A stretch of 64,000 bases of DNA from Arenicola marina (taxonomy: Eukaryota > Annelida > Polychaeta > Arenicolidae), in contig OZ025264.1 in assembly GCA_964019135.1 (NCBI GenBank), forward strand, positions 2,480,001 to 2,544,000. Reading direction: 5' to 3'. Shown in pieces: positions 23,724-34,562 of the stretch. Position numbers and translations under genes: made by a program. The notes beneath the pieces were generated by a model. That model did not search any database. It was not told the origin of the DNA and saw only the letters and a program-made list of their open reading frames with translations. Positions within the stretch are counted from its first letter, which is position 1. Each line of letters opens with the position of its first letter.

Positions 23724-25987
23724 GTGAAATGCGCTGCTGGAACAGATTTAATCTTAGAGGTCTCTCGTCACTCGACATTCGCTGCAGGAACAGATTTAAT
23801 CTTAGAGGTCTCTCGTCACTCGACATTCGCTGCAGGAACAGATTTAATCTTAGAGGTCTCTCGTCACTCGACATTCGCTGCAGGAACAGATTTAATCTTA
23901 GAGGTCTCTCGTCACTCGACATTCGCTGCAGGAACAGATTTAATCTTAGAGGTCTCTCGTCACTCGACATTCGCTGCAGGAACAGATATAATCTTAGAGG
24001 TCTCTCGTCACTCGACATTCGCTGCAGGAACACATTTAATCTTAGAGGTCTCTCGTCACTCGACATTCGCTGCAGGAACAGATTTAATCTTAGAGGTCTC
24101 TCGTCACTCGACATTCGCTGCAGGAACAGATTTAATCTTAGAGGTCTCTCGTCACTCGACATTCGCTGCAGGAACAGATTTAATCTTAGAGGTCTCTCGT
24201 CACTCGACATTCGCTGCAGGAACAGATTTAATCTTAGAGGTCTCTCGTCACTCGACATTCGCTGCAGGAACAGATTTAATCTTAGAGGTCTCTCGTCACT
24301 CGACATTCGCTGCAGGAACAGATTTAATCTTAGAGGTCTCTCGTCACTCGACATTCGCTGCAGGAACAGATTTAATCTTAGAGGGATCTCGTCACTCGAC
24401 ATTCGCTGCAGGAACAGATTTAATCTTAGAGGTCTCTCGTCACTCGACATTCGCTGCAGGAACAGATTTAAGCTTAGAGGTCTCTCGTCACTCGACATTC
24501 GCTGCAGGAACGGATTTAAGCTTAGAGGTCTCTCGTCACTCGACATTCGCTGCAGGAACAGATTTAATCTTAGAGGTCTCTCGTCACTCGACATTCGCTG
24601 CAGGAACAGATTTAAGCTTAGAGGGATCTCGTCACTCGACATTCGCTGCAGGAACAGATTTAATCTTAGAGGTCTCTCGTCACTCGACATTCGCTGCAGG
24701 AACAGATTTAATCTTAGAGGTCTCTCGTCACTCGACATTCGCTGCAGGAACAGATTTAAGCTTAGAGGTCTCTCGTCACTCGACATTCGCTGCAGGAACA
24801 GATTTAATCTTAGAGGTCTCTCGTCACTCGACATTCGCTGCAGGAACAGATTTAATCTTAGAGGTCTCTCGTCACTCGACATTCACTGCAGGAACAGATT
24901 TAATCTTAGAGGTCTCTCGTCACTCGACATTCGCTGCAGGAACAGATTTAATCTTAGAGGTCTCTCGTCACTCGACATTCGCTGCAGGAACAGATTTAAT
25001 CTTAGAGGTCTCTCGTCACTCGACATTCGCTGCAGGAACAGATTTAATCTTAGAGGTCTCTCGTCACTCGACATTCGCTGCAGGAACAGATTTAATCTTA
25101 GAGGTCTCTCGTCACTCGACATTCGCTGCAGGAACAGATTTAATCTTAGAGGTCTCTCGTCACTCGACATTCGCTGCAGGAACAGATTTAATCTTAGAAG
25201 TCTCTCGTCACTCGACATTCGCTGCAGGAACAGATTTAAGCTTAGAGGTCTCTCGTCACTCGACATTCGCTGCAGGAACAGATTTAAGCTTAGAGGTCTC
25301 TCGTCACTCGACATTCGCTGCAGGAACAGATTTAATCTTAGAGGTCTCTCGTCACTCGACATTCGCTGCAGGAACAGATTTAAGCTTAGAGGGATCTCGT
25401 CACTCGACATTCGCTGCGGGAACAGATTTAATCTTAGAGGTCTCTCGTCACTCGACATTCGCTGCAGGAACAGATTTAATCTTAGAGGTCTCTCGTCACT
25501 CGACATTCGCTGCAGGAACAGATTTAAGCTTAGAGGTCTCTCGTCACTCGACATTCGCTGCAGGAACAGATTTAATCTTAGAGGTCTCTCGTCACTCGAC
25601 ATTCGCTGCAGGAACAGATTTAATCTTAGAGGTCTCTCGTCACTCGACATTCGCTGCAGGAACAGATTTAATCTTAGAGGTCTCTCGTCCCTCGACATTC
25701 GCTGCAGGAACAGATTTAATCTTAGAGGTCTCTCGTCACTCGACATTCGCTGCAGGAACAGATTTAGTCTTAGAGGTCTCTCGTCACTCGACATTCGCTG
25801 CAGGAACAGATTTAATCTTAGAGGTCTCTCGTCACTCGACATTCGCTGCAGGAACAGATTTAATCTTAGAGGTCTCTCGTCACTCGACATTCGCTGCAGG
25901 AACAGATTTAATCTTAGAGGTCTCTCGTCACTCGACATTCGCTGCAGGAACAGATTTAATCTTAGAGGTCTCTCGTCACTCGACATT
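23724..25987. repeat. 48-bp minisatellite, about 47 copies
   Basis: Highly homogeneous array; the unit starts GCAGGAACAGATTTAATCTT and equals 16 codons. Almost every copy has CTGCAG; eight copies carry AAGCTT instead of AATCTT. Two plus frames are open through the whole array (one from an ATG at 23,729 to a TAG at 25,988-25,990), and a minus frame is open apart from one TGA at about 24,882. The plus readings are FAAGTDLILEVSRHST-type and RNRFNLRGLSSLDIRC-type. No known domain is recognised and no intron or promoter signal is visible, so I call it a repeat. Confidence 0.97.
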
Positions 25988-26525
25988 TAGGGGACTCTTA
26001 TCCACATCATGCATAGTGAAGTCTATTGGCCATCGGACGATGCTGGCGATATATCTTAATTGAAGTAATATCTATCTTTCGGTGATATTATATGCGAATT
26101 AATATAACCAAATTTGATGTCATATTGCCAATGGAAATATAACGGTGTTTAATAAATAACCACTGTGCAGTAGACATACATTACAGGCGGTGACAATATT
26201 GCTAATTCCGGGCTACAGGGACAATATATTTATTCTGTCACTTGAAGTTAGTTTATCATATCTGATGCCACCCCGTTGTGCCAGGGTGGTGTTGTCATGG
26301 TGACTGCCTCTGCGGCTGTCACTGACTTGGGAGATGTCGACGGTGACCACGACACTGTAGACATTATACCTACTCCGGCTGACAAACAATAGGACGTCAT
26401 ATCCATCATTTCGGGCCGTTTGTCTCGCTAGGCGTATTGCTCGCCTCAATTCCTCTTCAACGTTCTGCAAACCTAGCCACATAGAACTTGAAACCATTAA
26501 TCTGACAAAGGTCTTCGGCAAGTGG
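25988..26525. other. Region upstream of signal-peptide exon
   Basis: Single-copy AT-rich DNA. A 119-codon minus-strand frame (26,213-26,572) overlaps the signal-peptide candidate in antisense; it has no recognised domain. Confidence 0.5.
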
Positions 26526-26601
26526 ATGGACATAAAAGCGATCGCCCCTGGAATGTGTCTGCTGCTTTCCATAATATCACTTTGCAGTGAAGTTCAATGC
26601 G
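26526..26601 (+). CDS. Candidate first coding exon with signal peptide
   Basis: ATG at 26,526 opens 25 codons plus one base before a consensus donor G|GTAAGT (GT at 26,602). The peptide MDIKAIAPGMCLLLSIISLC has the n- and h-region layout of a secretory signal, followed by SEVQCG, so cleavage near there is plausible. The intron would be phase 1, the usual phase after signal-peptide exons of modular secreted proteins. Unspliced, the frame stops within 15 bases of the donor, as expected for intron sequence. No partner exon was identified, so the product is unknown. The alternative is chance, or the antisense 119-codon frame overlapping it. Confidence 0.4.
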
Positions 26602-26814
26602 GTAAGTGTATTTAGTGCAACATAATGTTTTTATTATCATATATTGTCTTTATTATCATAAATGGCTGATATTTTTGGACAACTCCCCTTCATCTAATAA
26701 CCGAAACAACCGATCTCAACCGAAAGACGGCTTAAAACCTATTAACTATTAGGCATATAGTGCAATACTCTTACATAGCGTGATTTCCTGTCCACAACAA
26801 GCGCAAAAAAGGGC

Positions 26815-27030
26815 TATATATTGCAGTATAATGTTTATAAGGTGGAATTTAGCTGTTATTCAGTGCGATATACTGTTTATACAGAGCGCTATGTGGGTTA
26901 TTGAATGCAGTATAACGTTTATATAGTGAAGAATAGTGTTTTTAATGCAATAGAGTCTATATAATGCTACAACACGCAATATAGTGCAGTACGTTGTTTA
27001 TGGAGAGCATTTAGTGTTTATTTGTAAAGG
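26815..27030. repeat. Old, degenerate tandem repeat of about 41 bp, five copies
   Basis: Each copy starts TGCAGTATAATGTTTATA or a variant (about 26,823, 26,860, 26,906, 26,948, 26,988), with AT-rich filler. It is far more diverged than the neighbouring arrays. Confidence 0.6.
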
Positions 27031-27087
27031 TTTGGTGTTGATAGGCGTGCCTTGTGTTTGTCACTTCCTTGTGTAGCGAGGCTGACT

Positions 27088-27487
27088 CCCCAGCTAACAT
27101 CCAACGTTCCGCTAAAGTTACTTGAAGGTCATTTCTTCCTTTACGGATATACCGTAACCTCCAGAAAACGTTATAAGAAGGTTGAACACTTTTAGGGTTA
27201 CACGAATTTCGTTATAGAAACCGTTACAGGAACGTTCCTTGAACGTCATTTGAACGTTCCATGAACGTCATTAGAACGTTCCTTGAACGTTATAGGAACG
27301 TCCCTTAAACGATATAGTAACGTTGTTTGAACGTTATAGGCATGTTAACTATAGCGTTATCTGCTAGAACTCGCATAACACATAACACATAACAGGAAAA
27401 CGTTCCCAGATAACGTTCTCGGATCGCTCTCTTAGCTCTGGGCAAACGTTCGCCTGACGTGCCTCGAACGTTATTTTGCTAGCTGGG
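27088..27487. mobile_element. AACGTT-rich MITE-like element, 400 bp
   Basis: The left end is CCCAGCTAACATCCAACGTT; the right end, reverse complemented, is CCCAGCTAGCAAAATAACGTT-like, giving imperfect inverted termini of about 20 bp. The interior is filled with palindromic AACGTT sites, including about five 22-bp tandem units beginning GAACGTTCCTTGAACGT (27,230-27,340). No coding frame belongs to it. Superfamily and target duplication could not be determined. Confidence 0.65.
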
Positions 27488-27810
27488 TCCATGTAACCGA
27501 CATATTGGGCCAGCGTTAATAAGGCTTTCGACCAGAGTGTAGTGGTCGGTATACCGACTACATTAAGTAATGACAGATGTTTGTTCAACGCCGGGTTTAT
27601 CACGTTCGTCCGTGACATGTAAGGCACTTTATGTGGTGGTGACTAGGTAGATCATAGATAATCAATGTGGTATTACGAGAGTGGCAGTCACAGCCTCTCA
27701 ATATTGGCAAAGTCTCCAGAATAGTTCGATCGTGAAGAAAAGTTGTCAATATTATTGGCATCATATGGCGATTATATCTCTACCGAAACTTAACCGATCA
27801 GTGATGTCAG
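27488..27810. other. Single-copy sequence
   Basis: Short spacer between the MITE-like element and the 30-bp array; nothing recognised. Confidence 0.5.
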
Positions 27811-29167
27811 GTGACCAGGGACTCTATAAGTGACCAACAGGTGACCGGTGACTATGATTGACCAACAGGTGACCGGTGACTATGAGTGACCAACAGGTGA
27901 CCAGAGACGCTATGATTTACCAACAAGCGACCAGAGACGCTATGAGTGAGCAACAGGTGACCGGCGACTATGATTGACCAACAGGCGACCAAGAACGCTA
28001 TGAGTGACCAACAGGTGATCAGGGACTCTGTGGGTGACCAACAGGCGACCAGGGACGCTATGAGTGAGCAACAGGCGACCAGAGACGCTATGAGTGACCA
28101 GCAGGTGACCAGATACGCTAGGAGTGATCAATAGGTGGCCAGAGACGCTATGAGTGACCAGCAGGTGACCAGAGACGCTAGGAGTGACCAATAGGTGACC
28201 AGAGACGCTAGGAGTGACCACCAGGTGACCAGAGACGCTAGGAGTGACCAACAGGTGACCAGGGACGCTATGAGTGAGCAACATGCGACCAGGGACGCTA
28301 TGAGTGACCAACAGGTGACCAGAAACGCTATGAGTGAGCAACAGGCGACCAGGGACGCTATGAGTGACCAACAGGCGACCAGAGACGCTATGAGTGACCA
28401 ACAGGTGACCAGGGACGCTATGAGTGACCAACAGGCGACCACAGACGCTATGAGTGACCAACAGGTGACCAGAGACGCTATGAGTGACCAACAGGTGACC
28501 AGAGACTCTATGATTGACCAACAGGCGACCAGAGACGCTATGATTGACCAACAGGTGACCAGGGACTCTATGATTGACCAACAGGTGACCAGATACGCTA
28601 TGAGTGAGCAACAGGCGACCAGAGACGCTATAAGTGACCAACAGGTGACCAGAGACGCTATGATTGACCAACAGGTGACCAGAGACGCTATGATTGACCA
28701 ACAGGTGACCAGAGACGCTATGAGTGACCAACAGGTGACCAGAGACGCTATGAGTGACCAACAGGTGACCAGAGACGCTATGAGTGACCAACAGGTGACC
28801 AGAGACGCTATGATTGACCAACAGGTGACCATAGACGCTATGAGTGAGCAACAGGTGACCAGAGACGCTATGAGTGAGCAACAGGTGACCAGAGACGCTA
28901 TGAGTGAGCAACAGGTGACCAGAGACGCTATGAGCGACCAACAGGTGACCAGATACGCTATGAGTGAGCAACAGGCGACCAGAGACGCTATAAGTGACCA
29001 ACAGGTGACCAGAGACGCTATGATTGACCAACAGGTGACCAGAGACGCTATGAGTGAGCAACAGGTGACCAGAGACGCTATGAGTGACCAACAGGTGACC
29101 AGAGACGCTATGATTGACCAACAGGTGACCAGAGACGCTATGAGGGACCAACAGGTGACCAGAGACG
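27811..29167. repeat. 30-bp minisatellite, about 45 copies
   Basis: Unit AGAGACGCTATGAGTGACCA followed by ACAGGTGACC, ten codons. The plus reading is RDAMSDQQVT; the minus readings are VSGHLLVTHS- and SLVTCWSLIA-type. The left end is more diverged. Both strands are open for 335 to 404 codons, but the plus frame has no ATG-led unique N-terminus and the minus frames have no recognisable flanking domain. Confidence 0.96.
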
Positions 29168-30146
29168 GCGGGAAATATAGCCTGTTCTGTTCTTGCTTAT
29201 AGCATAGACGAGGGTAAGTTAAGGTAAGTACACAACTCCCATCGCATCCTTCTGGAACACCCTGCAGCCAGTCCGTCGCCATGGTTACTGTGACTAGGAA
29301 ACGCCAGTAAGAATACCTCAATATTGAAAAAACGTGTGTCAAATTCCATGATCAAAAGCTTGGAATTACCAGGAAACCTCGACCTCATACAAGGTCATCC
29401 AACCATCGCAGTCCCTCATGACAGGCCTTGTTACGTGTCAACTCCACAGAGGGCAGCACTCTCGAAGTGTCCTCTCCCGACGGGGGGGGGGGGGCAGTTG
29501 TAACCAGACGTCGATAAGCGGGTCTGGGACACGGCGGGGCCAACACCCCCCTTGCCCCCATCCCCCTCCCACCCCAGCATCCCCCAATACCGTCACCGTC
29601 ACCCTCCGCCACACACACAGCCCCCCGCAAGGATCAGTTTTGTGGCCGGGATGTGAGCCAGATACACGGGGCGACTGGCAGTCGATATTCCGCGGCTCTC
29701 ACCGCCGGGACGGTGGGGCCGCCGGGGCCCCTCCGGGCCGCCGGGACGCCGGGACGCCGGGCTGGGCCGCCAGACCGGCTGTCGCTGTAAGCGGTACATG
29801 TGTCCGCTGTCCCCTGGTGTCTTTGTGCGAGGAATGAGCCGCGGGGTTGTCTCTCTGTCTGTCTGTCTGTCACACAGAAGGTGAACGGCCACGCAGCAAC
29901 ACTTATGGCTAGCGTATTGATTGACCCAGAGTAGGGGTGACATATGAGCGGGCAACCCACACGACATTAGTACTGGTGATGTAACGTTACACGGGACGAG
30001 GGGGTGATAGATAACTGTGGCTGCAACCATTTCATGATAGCATAAGCATTGAGGGGTGGGAGGGCATACGTCACGATATGTATTACTAATAGCCCCCTCC
30101 GGAACCCAATTGTCACTCTCACTGTCCAATTGCTAGAGAATTAATG
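29168..30146. other. CpG-rich single-copy sequence
   Basis: Two consensus donors GTAAGT lie ten bases apart (29,214 and 29,224) just after the 30-bp array. There is a poly-G run at 29,481-29,493, a CpG-dense patch at 29,640-29,800 and a short CTGT microsatellite at 29,852-29,870. No exon could be defined. Confidence 0.5.
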
Positions 30147-30566
30147 TAGAACTGTGTGCGACTATAGCATTCTATAACTGTGTGCGACTGTAGCATTCTA
30201 TAATTGTGTGTGATTGTAGCATTCTATAACTGTGTGCGACTATAGCATTCTATAATTGTGTGCGACTGTAGCATTCTATAACTGTGTGCAACTGTAGCAT
30301 TCTATAATTGTGTGCGACTGTAGCATTCTATAATTGTGTGCGACTGTAGCATACTATAACTGTATGCTACTGTAGCATTCTATAACTGTATGCGACTGTA
30401 GTATTCTATAACTGTATGCGACTGTAGCATTCTATCATTGTGTGCGACTGTAGCATTCTATCATTGTGTGCGACTGTAGCATTCTATCATTGTGTGCGAC
30501 TGTAGCATTCTATCATTGTGTGCGACTGTAGCATTCTATCATTGTGTGCGGCTGTAGCATTCTAGC
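30147..30566. repeat. 26-bp minisatellite, about 16 copies
   Basis: Unit AACTGTGTGCGACTGTAGCA followed by TTCTAT. Left copies have AATTG or AACTG; right copies have CATTG, a gradual shift along the array. Confidence 0.94.
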
Positions 30567-30872
30567 AGAACGGTAGGAACGACGACGTTACGAGATATGC
30601 TTACAGCTCAATGTGCCGCAGACTGCTTGTCAAACAGTGAAATACAGCTCTGCCCGCATACTCTGTGTTGGCGCTCTGGTTGGAGTGTGTAGCGATGGCT
30701 GGACGGCGCTGTATGCACTGACCCTTACGTATCTCGTGTCTTTTGGGCCATACAAAATGCGTTTTTTGCTACCGGAATAATTAGCCATTGAAATATATAA
30801 AAGAAAGTCTGTCATTCATCCCGTTTACTTCGTAACTAAATAACTTGGCTCTCAACAAGACGTCAGATGTAC
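30567..30872. other. Single-copy sequence
   Basis: Nothing recognised. Confidence 0.5.
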
Positions 30873-30946
30873 GGGGGCGGATCCAGGAATTACTCAAACA
30901 GAGGAGAGGGGGGGGGGGGCTCCAGACCCCCGGGATCCACCCCAGG
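30873..30946. mobile_element. Short hAT-like MITE remnant
   Basis: GGGGGCGGATCCAGG at the left and GGATCCACCCCAGG at the right are imperfect inverses around a poly-G tract (30,908-30,919). The ends resemble those of the 178-bp element at 16,966. Probably an internally deleted relative. Confidence 0.45.
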
Positions 30947-31078
30947 AATATAATATGTGTGATAATGACATGCTGTCTGCAAACTGGGTTGCCAGGCAAC
31001 ACATAGGTACGTGTGTCTCGCCCACCACCACGGATGTTACGTCATCAGCCAAAGAGGACCAAGGCTTAGAAGCAACAG

Positions 31079-31535
31079 GTGGCTGGAGTGGCCATGGGTG
31101 GAGGGGCCATGGCTGGGGCCGGGGGGGGGGGGCATGGCTAGAGTGGTCATAGCTGGAGGGGCCATGCCATAGCTGGAGGGGCCATGGCTGGGGGGGGGGG
31201 CATGGCTAGAGAGGCCAGAGCTGGAGGGGCCATGGCTGGAGGAGCCATGGCTGTAGGAGGGGGGGGGGCAGGGCTGGAGGGCGCATGGAGGGGCCATGAC
31301 TGGAGGGGCCATGGGTAGGGGACCATGGCTGGAGGGTCATGGCTGGAGGGGCCATGGGTGGAGGGGCCATGGGTAGGGGACCATGGCTGGAGGGTCATGG
31401 CTGGAGGGGCCATAGGTGGAGGGGCCATGGGTGGAGGGGCCATGGGTAGGGGACCATGGCTGGAGGGTCATGGCTGTAGGGGCCATGGGTGGAGGGGCCA
31501 TGGCTGGGGAAGGGGGGCAGGGCTGGAGCGACGGA
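31079..31535. repeat. 15-bp G-rich minisatellite
   Basis: Unit GGCCATGGCTGGAGG with GGGTGG and AGGGGACC variants and interspersed poly-G runs. A larger block of about 60 bp containing GGGTAGGGGACCATGGCTGG recurs at about 31,313, 31,369 and 31,444. Confidence 0.9.
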
Positions 31536-31670
31536 CCTGTAACATGATGTGGGTAAGTAATGGAGTTAGTTGCCTCCATTTGAGGTGCTATTATCTTTCT
31601 AAGTGTGAATATGTTGAATACAACGGGAATGCATAGTGTGATGGTGTCATGAAGTCACAAATACAGCGCC
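31536..31670. other. Spacer
   Basis: No feature recognised apart from a possible donor GTAAGTA at about 31,553. Confidence 0.4.
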
Positions 31671-31821
31671 ATGACGTCATGCCTCCCTAACGCATTGGTG
31701 TCGTGACGTCACAACTCTATCATTGCTGGATGACATCATGCCTTTGCGAGAATTCAGCCATGCATTCGCTAGCACTTGAAGCCGTCAACCGATAGTTACG
31801 CTGAACGTGTGGGTGACGTCA
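31671..31821. promoter_or_regulatory. Cluster of three CRE consensus sites
   Basis: TGACGTCA occurs at 31,672, 31,704 and 31,814, with related GATGACATCATG and AACGTCACG between and after. The palindromic TGACGTCA is bound by CREB/ATF factors in animals. No transcription start is visible, so regulatory function is inference. Confidence 0.4.
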
Positions 31822-32261
31822 GCAACGTCACGCGTCTCGTGTACGTGAGACGGTAACCATGAGAATGGTAACCATGGGGATGCGATCCTCACCACGTGCG
31901 CGTTGGCACCAACTTGTTGATGCATCCTTCAAAATCGGGATTTTGACATTGCAAATTACCAATACCCATCATGCATTCTTACCGTATTAATACCTTGCAA
32001 CGACGCCAGTGTTACTGTACAACACCTGATCTACTTCATCACACAGTTCAGCAACATGCACTCTATAGGTATGTAGGCAGCTCCTGGACATATCGGTGCT
32101 GTAGTTATATCAAGTGTCCATGCGCTGTTACGACAGCTTAAGGCTACGAGACATATTAATAAGGTATTGTAATCTTGTGTTGTGTACGGTGTATATATTT
32201 ATACATACACTGGTTGCATGTGGTGTGGTTACTGCGTGCCGAGACATAACATGTGATGAAA

Positions 32262-32365
32262 AGACATGGTCACGTGGGTGTGTCCGCCATAATCACGTGG
32301 GTCTGCCCGCCATGGCCACGTGGGTCGGCAATAGCCACGTGGTTCTGCTCGCCATGATCACCCAT
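32262..32365. repeat. About 23-bp E-box repeat, four to five copies
   Basis: Imperfect copies of CACGTGGGTCTGCCCGCCAT, with CACGTG at four places and one degraded copy. It lies about 350 bp beyond the donor of the minus-strand exon at 32,713-33,510. Confidence 0.7.
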
Positions 32366-32712
32366 GTACACGGATCTATTACCAAAAAATCAGGTTTCAG
32401 GTATATGAGGCCTGCGACAGCATGTGACATGCGGCATCAAGTTCTGCAGGCGAATAAATGTCTTCACTTTTACTAAACAGATAATTGTTGGCGAAATTAA
32501 ATCAACCGTGTCGAAAATTGTACTTGCTCCAAAATAAAAAAACTTACATTTTCCCAGTGTCTTCACATGTGAATGGTTTCTTCAGGCGACAGGTTGTCAC
32601 CTCTCTGTGTGCATCAGGGGTGTCATGTCGGACAGCCTGTCAGGCGGGGGACACGCCACATAGAGGTGGGGGTGAGGGTGTGGGGTGTGGGGTGTGGGGG
32701 TGTAGCTCTTAC

Positions 32713-33510
32713 CTTGGCGAAGAACTTGCTCTTGTCGTCCCCCGGGTCGACCTCCACGTCGTGGGTGGACTTCCGCATCATGTGGCGTCGCCCCTTGCCG
32801 CCTGTCAGGCGCAGGCGCAGTTGCATATTGTCCTGTTCGCGCCGATGGCGTGCCTGGTCACTTCCGGCGGCGGCGTCGCGCGCATCTTGGTGCGCCCGGA
32901 TGTTGTCCACTTCCGACCCGCCCTGGAAGCCGCCGTTGGAGAGCGAGCGGTACTCCCGCGCCTGGTATCCGGGGGAGGGGGTCTGCTCCCCGCCGCTCCG
33001 GGGGTACGGCGACATCGGGGAGGGAGGGGTCCGACCCTCGTTGTCCCACCCGGTCTGTTGCCTTGACGACTGGCGGGAGCGGGGGTCGGGCTTTCTTCCG
33101 CCGCGGTCGGTGCTGACCCCGCGGCGGCTGCACCCCTCTCCACCCAGGCAGGCCAGGTCGGAGGGTCGTGAGGGGTGCTTGACATGCACGGGGCTCTGCC
33201 CTCCCTGGGCGAATTCCGCCAGAGGGAGACACTCTCGCTCCTCGGCCTCGCTACCGCCGGTCCCGTGACGCCCGGGCCGGAATCCCAGCACGTGCTGCGC
33301 CTCTCTCCGCTCCCCGCCCGGCGACAGGCCGTGACCCCTGCGCCTCTTCCCCTTGCTCTTCCTGCTCGAGCCCCGGGACCCCGTCGACGAGGGGGACCCC
33401 TGGGCCTCGGCACCCCCCGCGGCCCCGCCCCCGCCCCCCCGGACACCTGTCTCGGCGGCCCCCTCTCCGTCTGAGGAGGACGGCCGCTTGCCCTTCTTCT
33501 TGCCGCCCAT
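32713..33510 (-). CDS. Candidate first coding exon of an unrecognised basic, low-complexity protein
   Basis: On the minus strand, an ATG at 33,510 in good context (A at -3, G at +4) opens 266 codons in CpG-rich DNA, ending at a consensus donor AAG|GTAAGAG (GT at 32,712-32,711), a phase 0 intron. The N-terminus is MGGKKKGKRPSSSDGEG. A long Gly/Ser/Arg/Pro-rich, probably disordered stretch follows, and a charged segment near the end includes KSTHDVEVDPGDDKSKFFAK. Codon third positions are strongly GC. No hydrophobic segment or known domain is recognised. Upstream lies a GGT-type trinucleotide-like stretch. Reading past the donor gives only 29 further codons of unrelated sequence. Downstream exons were not found; function unknown. 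Overlapping frames on the other strand are compositional. Confidence 0.55.
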
Positions 33511-33544
33511 ATTTCAACAGCTGTCGGCGCGTTTAGTATTCAGC

Positions 33545-33715
33545 GGCGGCCGTTAGGGCGTCGCAGCATTGCACGCCACCTGAGGGTCTGCCGCGCCACC
33601 ACCGGCACCACTAGCAGCACCACATGCACCACCAGCACCAGCACCACCAACACCACCACCGGCACCCCCAACAACACGGGCACCACCGGCACCACCACGT
33701 CTAATATTAGCCCAC
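33545..33715. repeat. Irregular CACCAC/GCACCA low-complexity stretch
   Basis: Approximate CACCACCGGCACC-type repeats upstream of the minus-strand exon start; likely a 5' untranslated or promoter-proximal simple repeat. Confidence 0.6.
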
Positions 33716-33884
33716 AGCTCCGGTCGGCGCCGCGGCCGTGGTGAGAAATCCAAATGCAGATAATCGCTTTGCAGACGAGGGTTGAGGGTCGAGGGGCGAT
33801 GTGGCGATTTAACGACAGGGGGACTAGGGGGTACACGGCCCGTGTACCTCGCAACACAACTCGCCTGTGACGATACACAGTCCG

Positions 33885-34168
33885 TGACCACACACAGCGC
33901 CACAAACCACACCCCGTCAGTGACCACACCGAGCCAGTGAACACAGCCCGTCAGTGACCACACCGAGCCAGTGAACACAGCCCGTCAGTGACCACAGCCC
34001 GTCAGTGACCACAGCCGGTCAGGGACCACAGCCCGTCAGTGACCACAGCCGGTCAGGGACCACAGCCCGTCAGTGACCACAGCCGGTCAGGGACCACAGC
34101 CCGTCAGTGACCACAGCCGGTCAGGGACCACAGCCCGTCAGTGACCACAGCCGGTCAGGGACCACGCT
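33885..34168. repeat. 17/34-bp minisatellite
   Basis: Alternating CCCGTCAGTGACCACAG and CCGGTCAGGGACCACAG make a 34-bp dimer repeated about six times, with more variable copies at the left end. Confidence 0.93.
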
Positions 34169-34562
34169 CGGTCCCAGCCAGGGACAGGGAGCTGATATCC
34201 TACTTGAGGTCAATGGTTTTGGTGAAAGGTTCTTCGCGAAGTTGGCGGCGATAAGCGGTCAGCGGGAAGCTTGTTTCACCAATGGCATTCGATGTCTCTC
34301 CGCCTTATTCACATCGCCTTATTCGCAACGGTCGTCACTGCGGAACAAGTAAACATACAGACATTAAAGCAGCCTACTTACATGCGCCATCTCATATTTT
34401 TTACATTTTAGAATCAAGACTAAAAGTACCTTAAAATTATGATGCATATGTTTTATATCTCGTTTAGTCTGTAAAACAACAATTTCGACATAAAACTGCG
34501 CGGACTAATTGATCGTGCGCGGACGTCCTAGCGAGCCGAGGTCGACATCACACAGAATACCG
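34169..34562. other. Single-copy sequence
   Basis: No feature recognised. Confidence 0.5.

Noticed and set aside
27940..29342. Long frames on both strands in the 30-bp array
   Set aside because: The unit is stop-free in several phases; unique flanking residues show no domain and the plus frame has no ATG-led leader.
29640..29830. GC-rich Gly/Pro reading resembling collagen
   Set aside because: No sustained Gly-X-Y periodicity; composition explains it.
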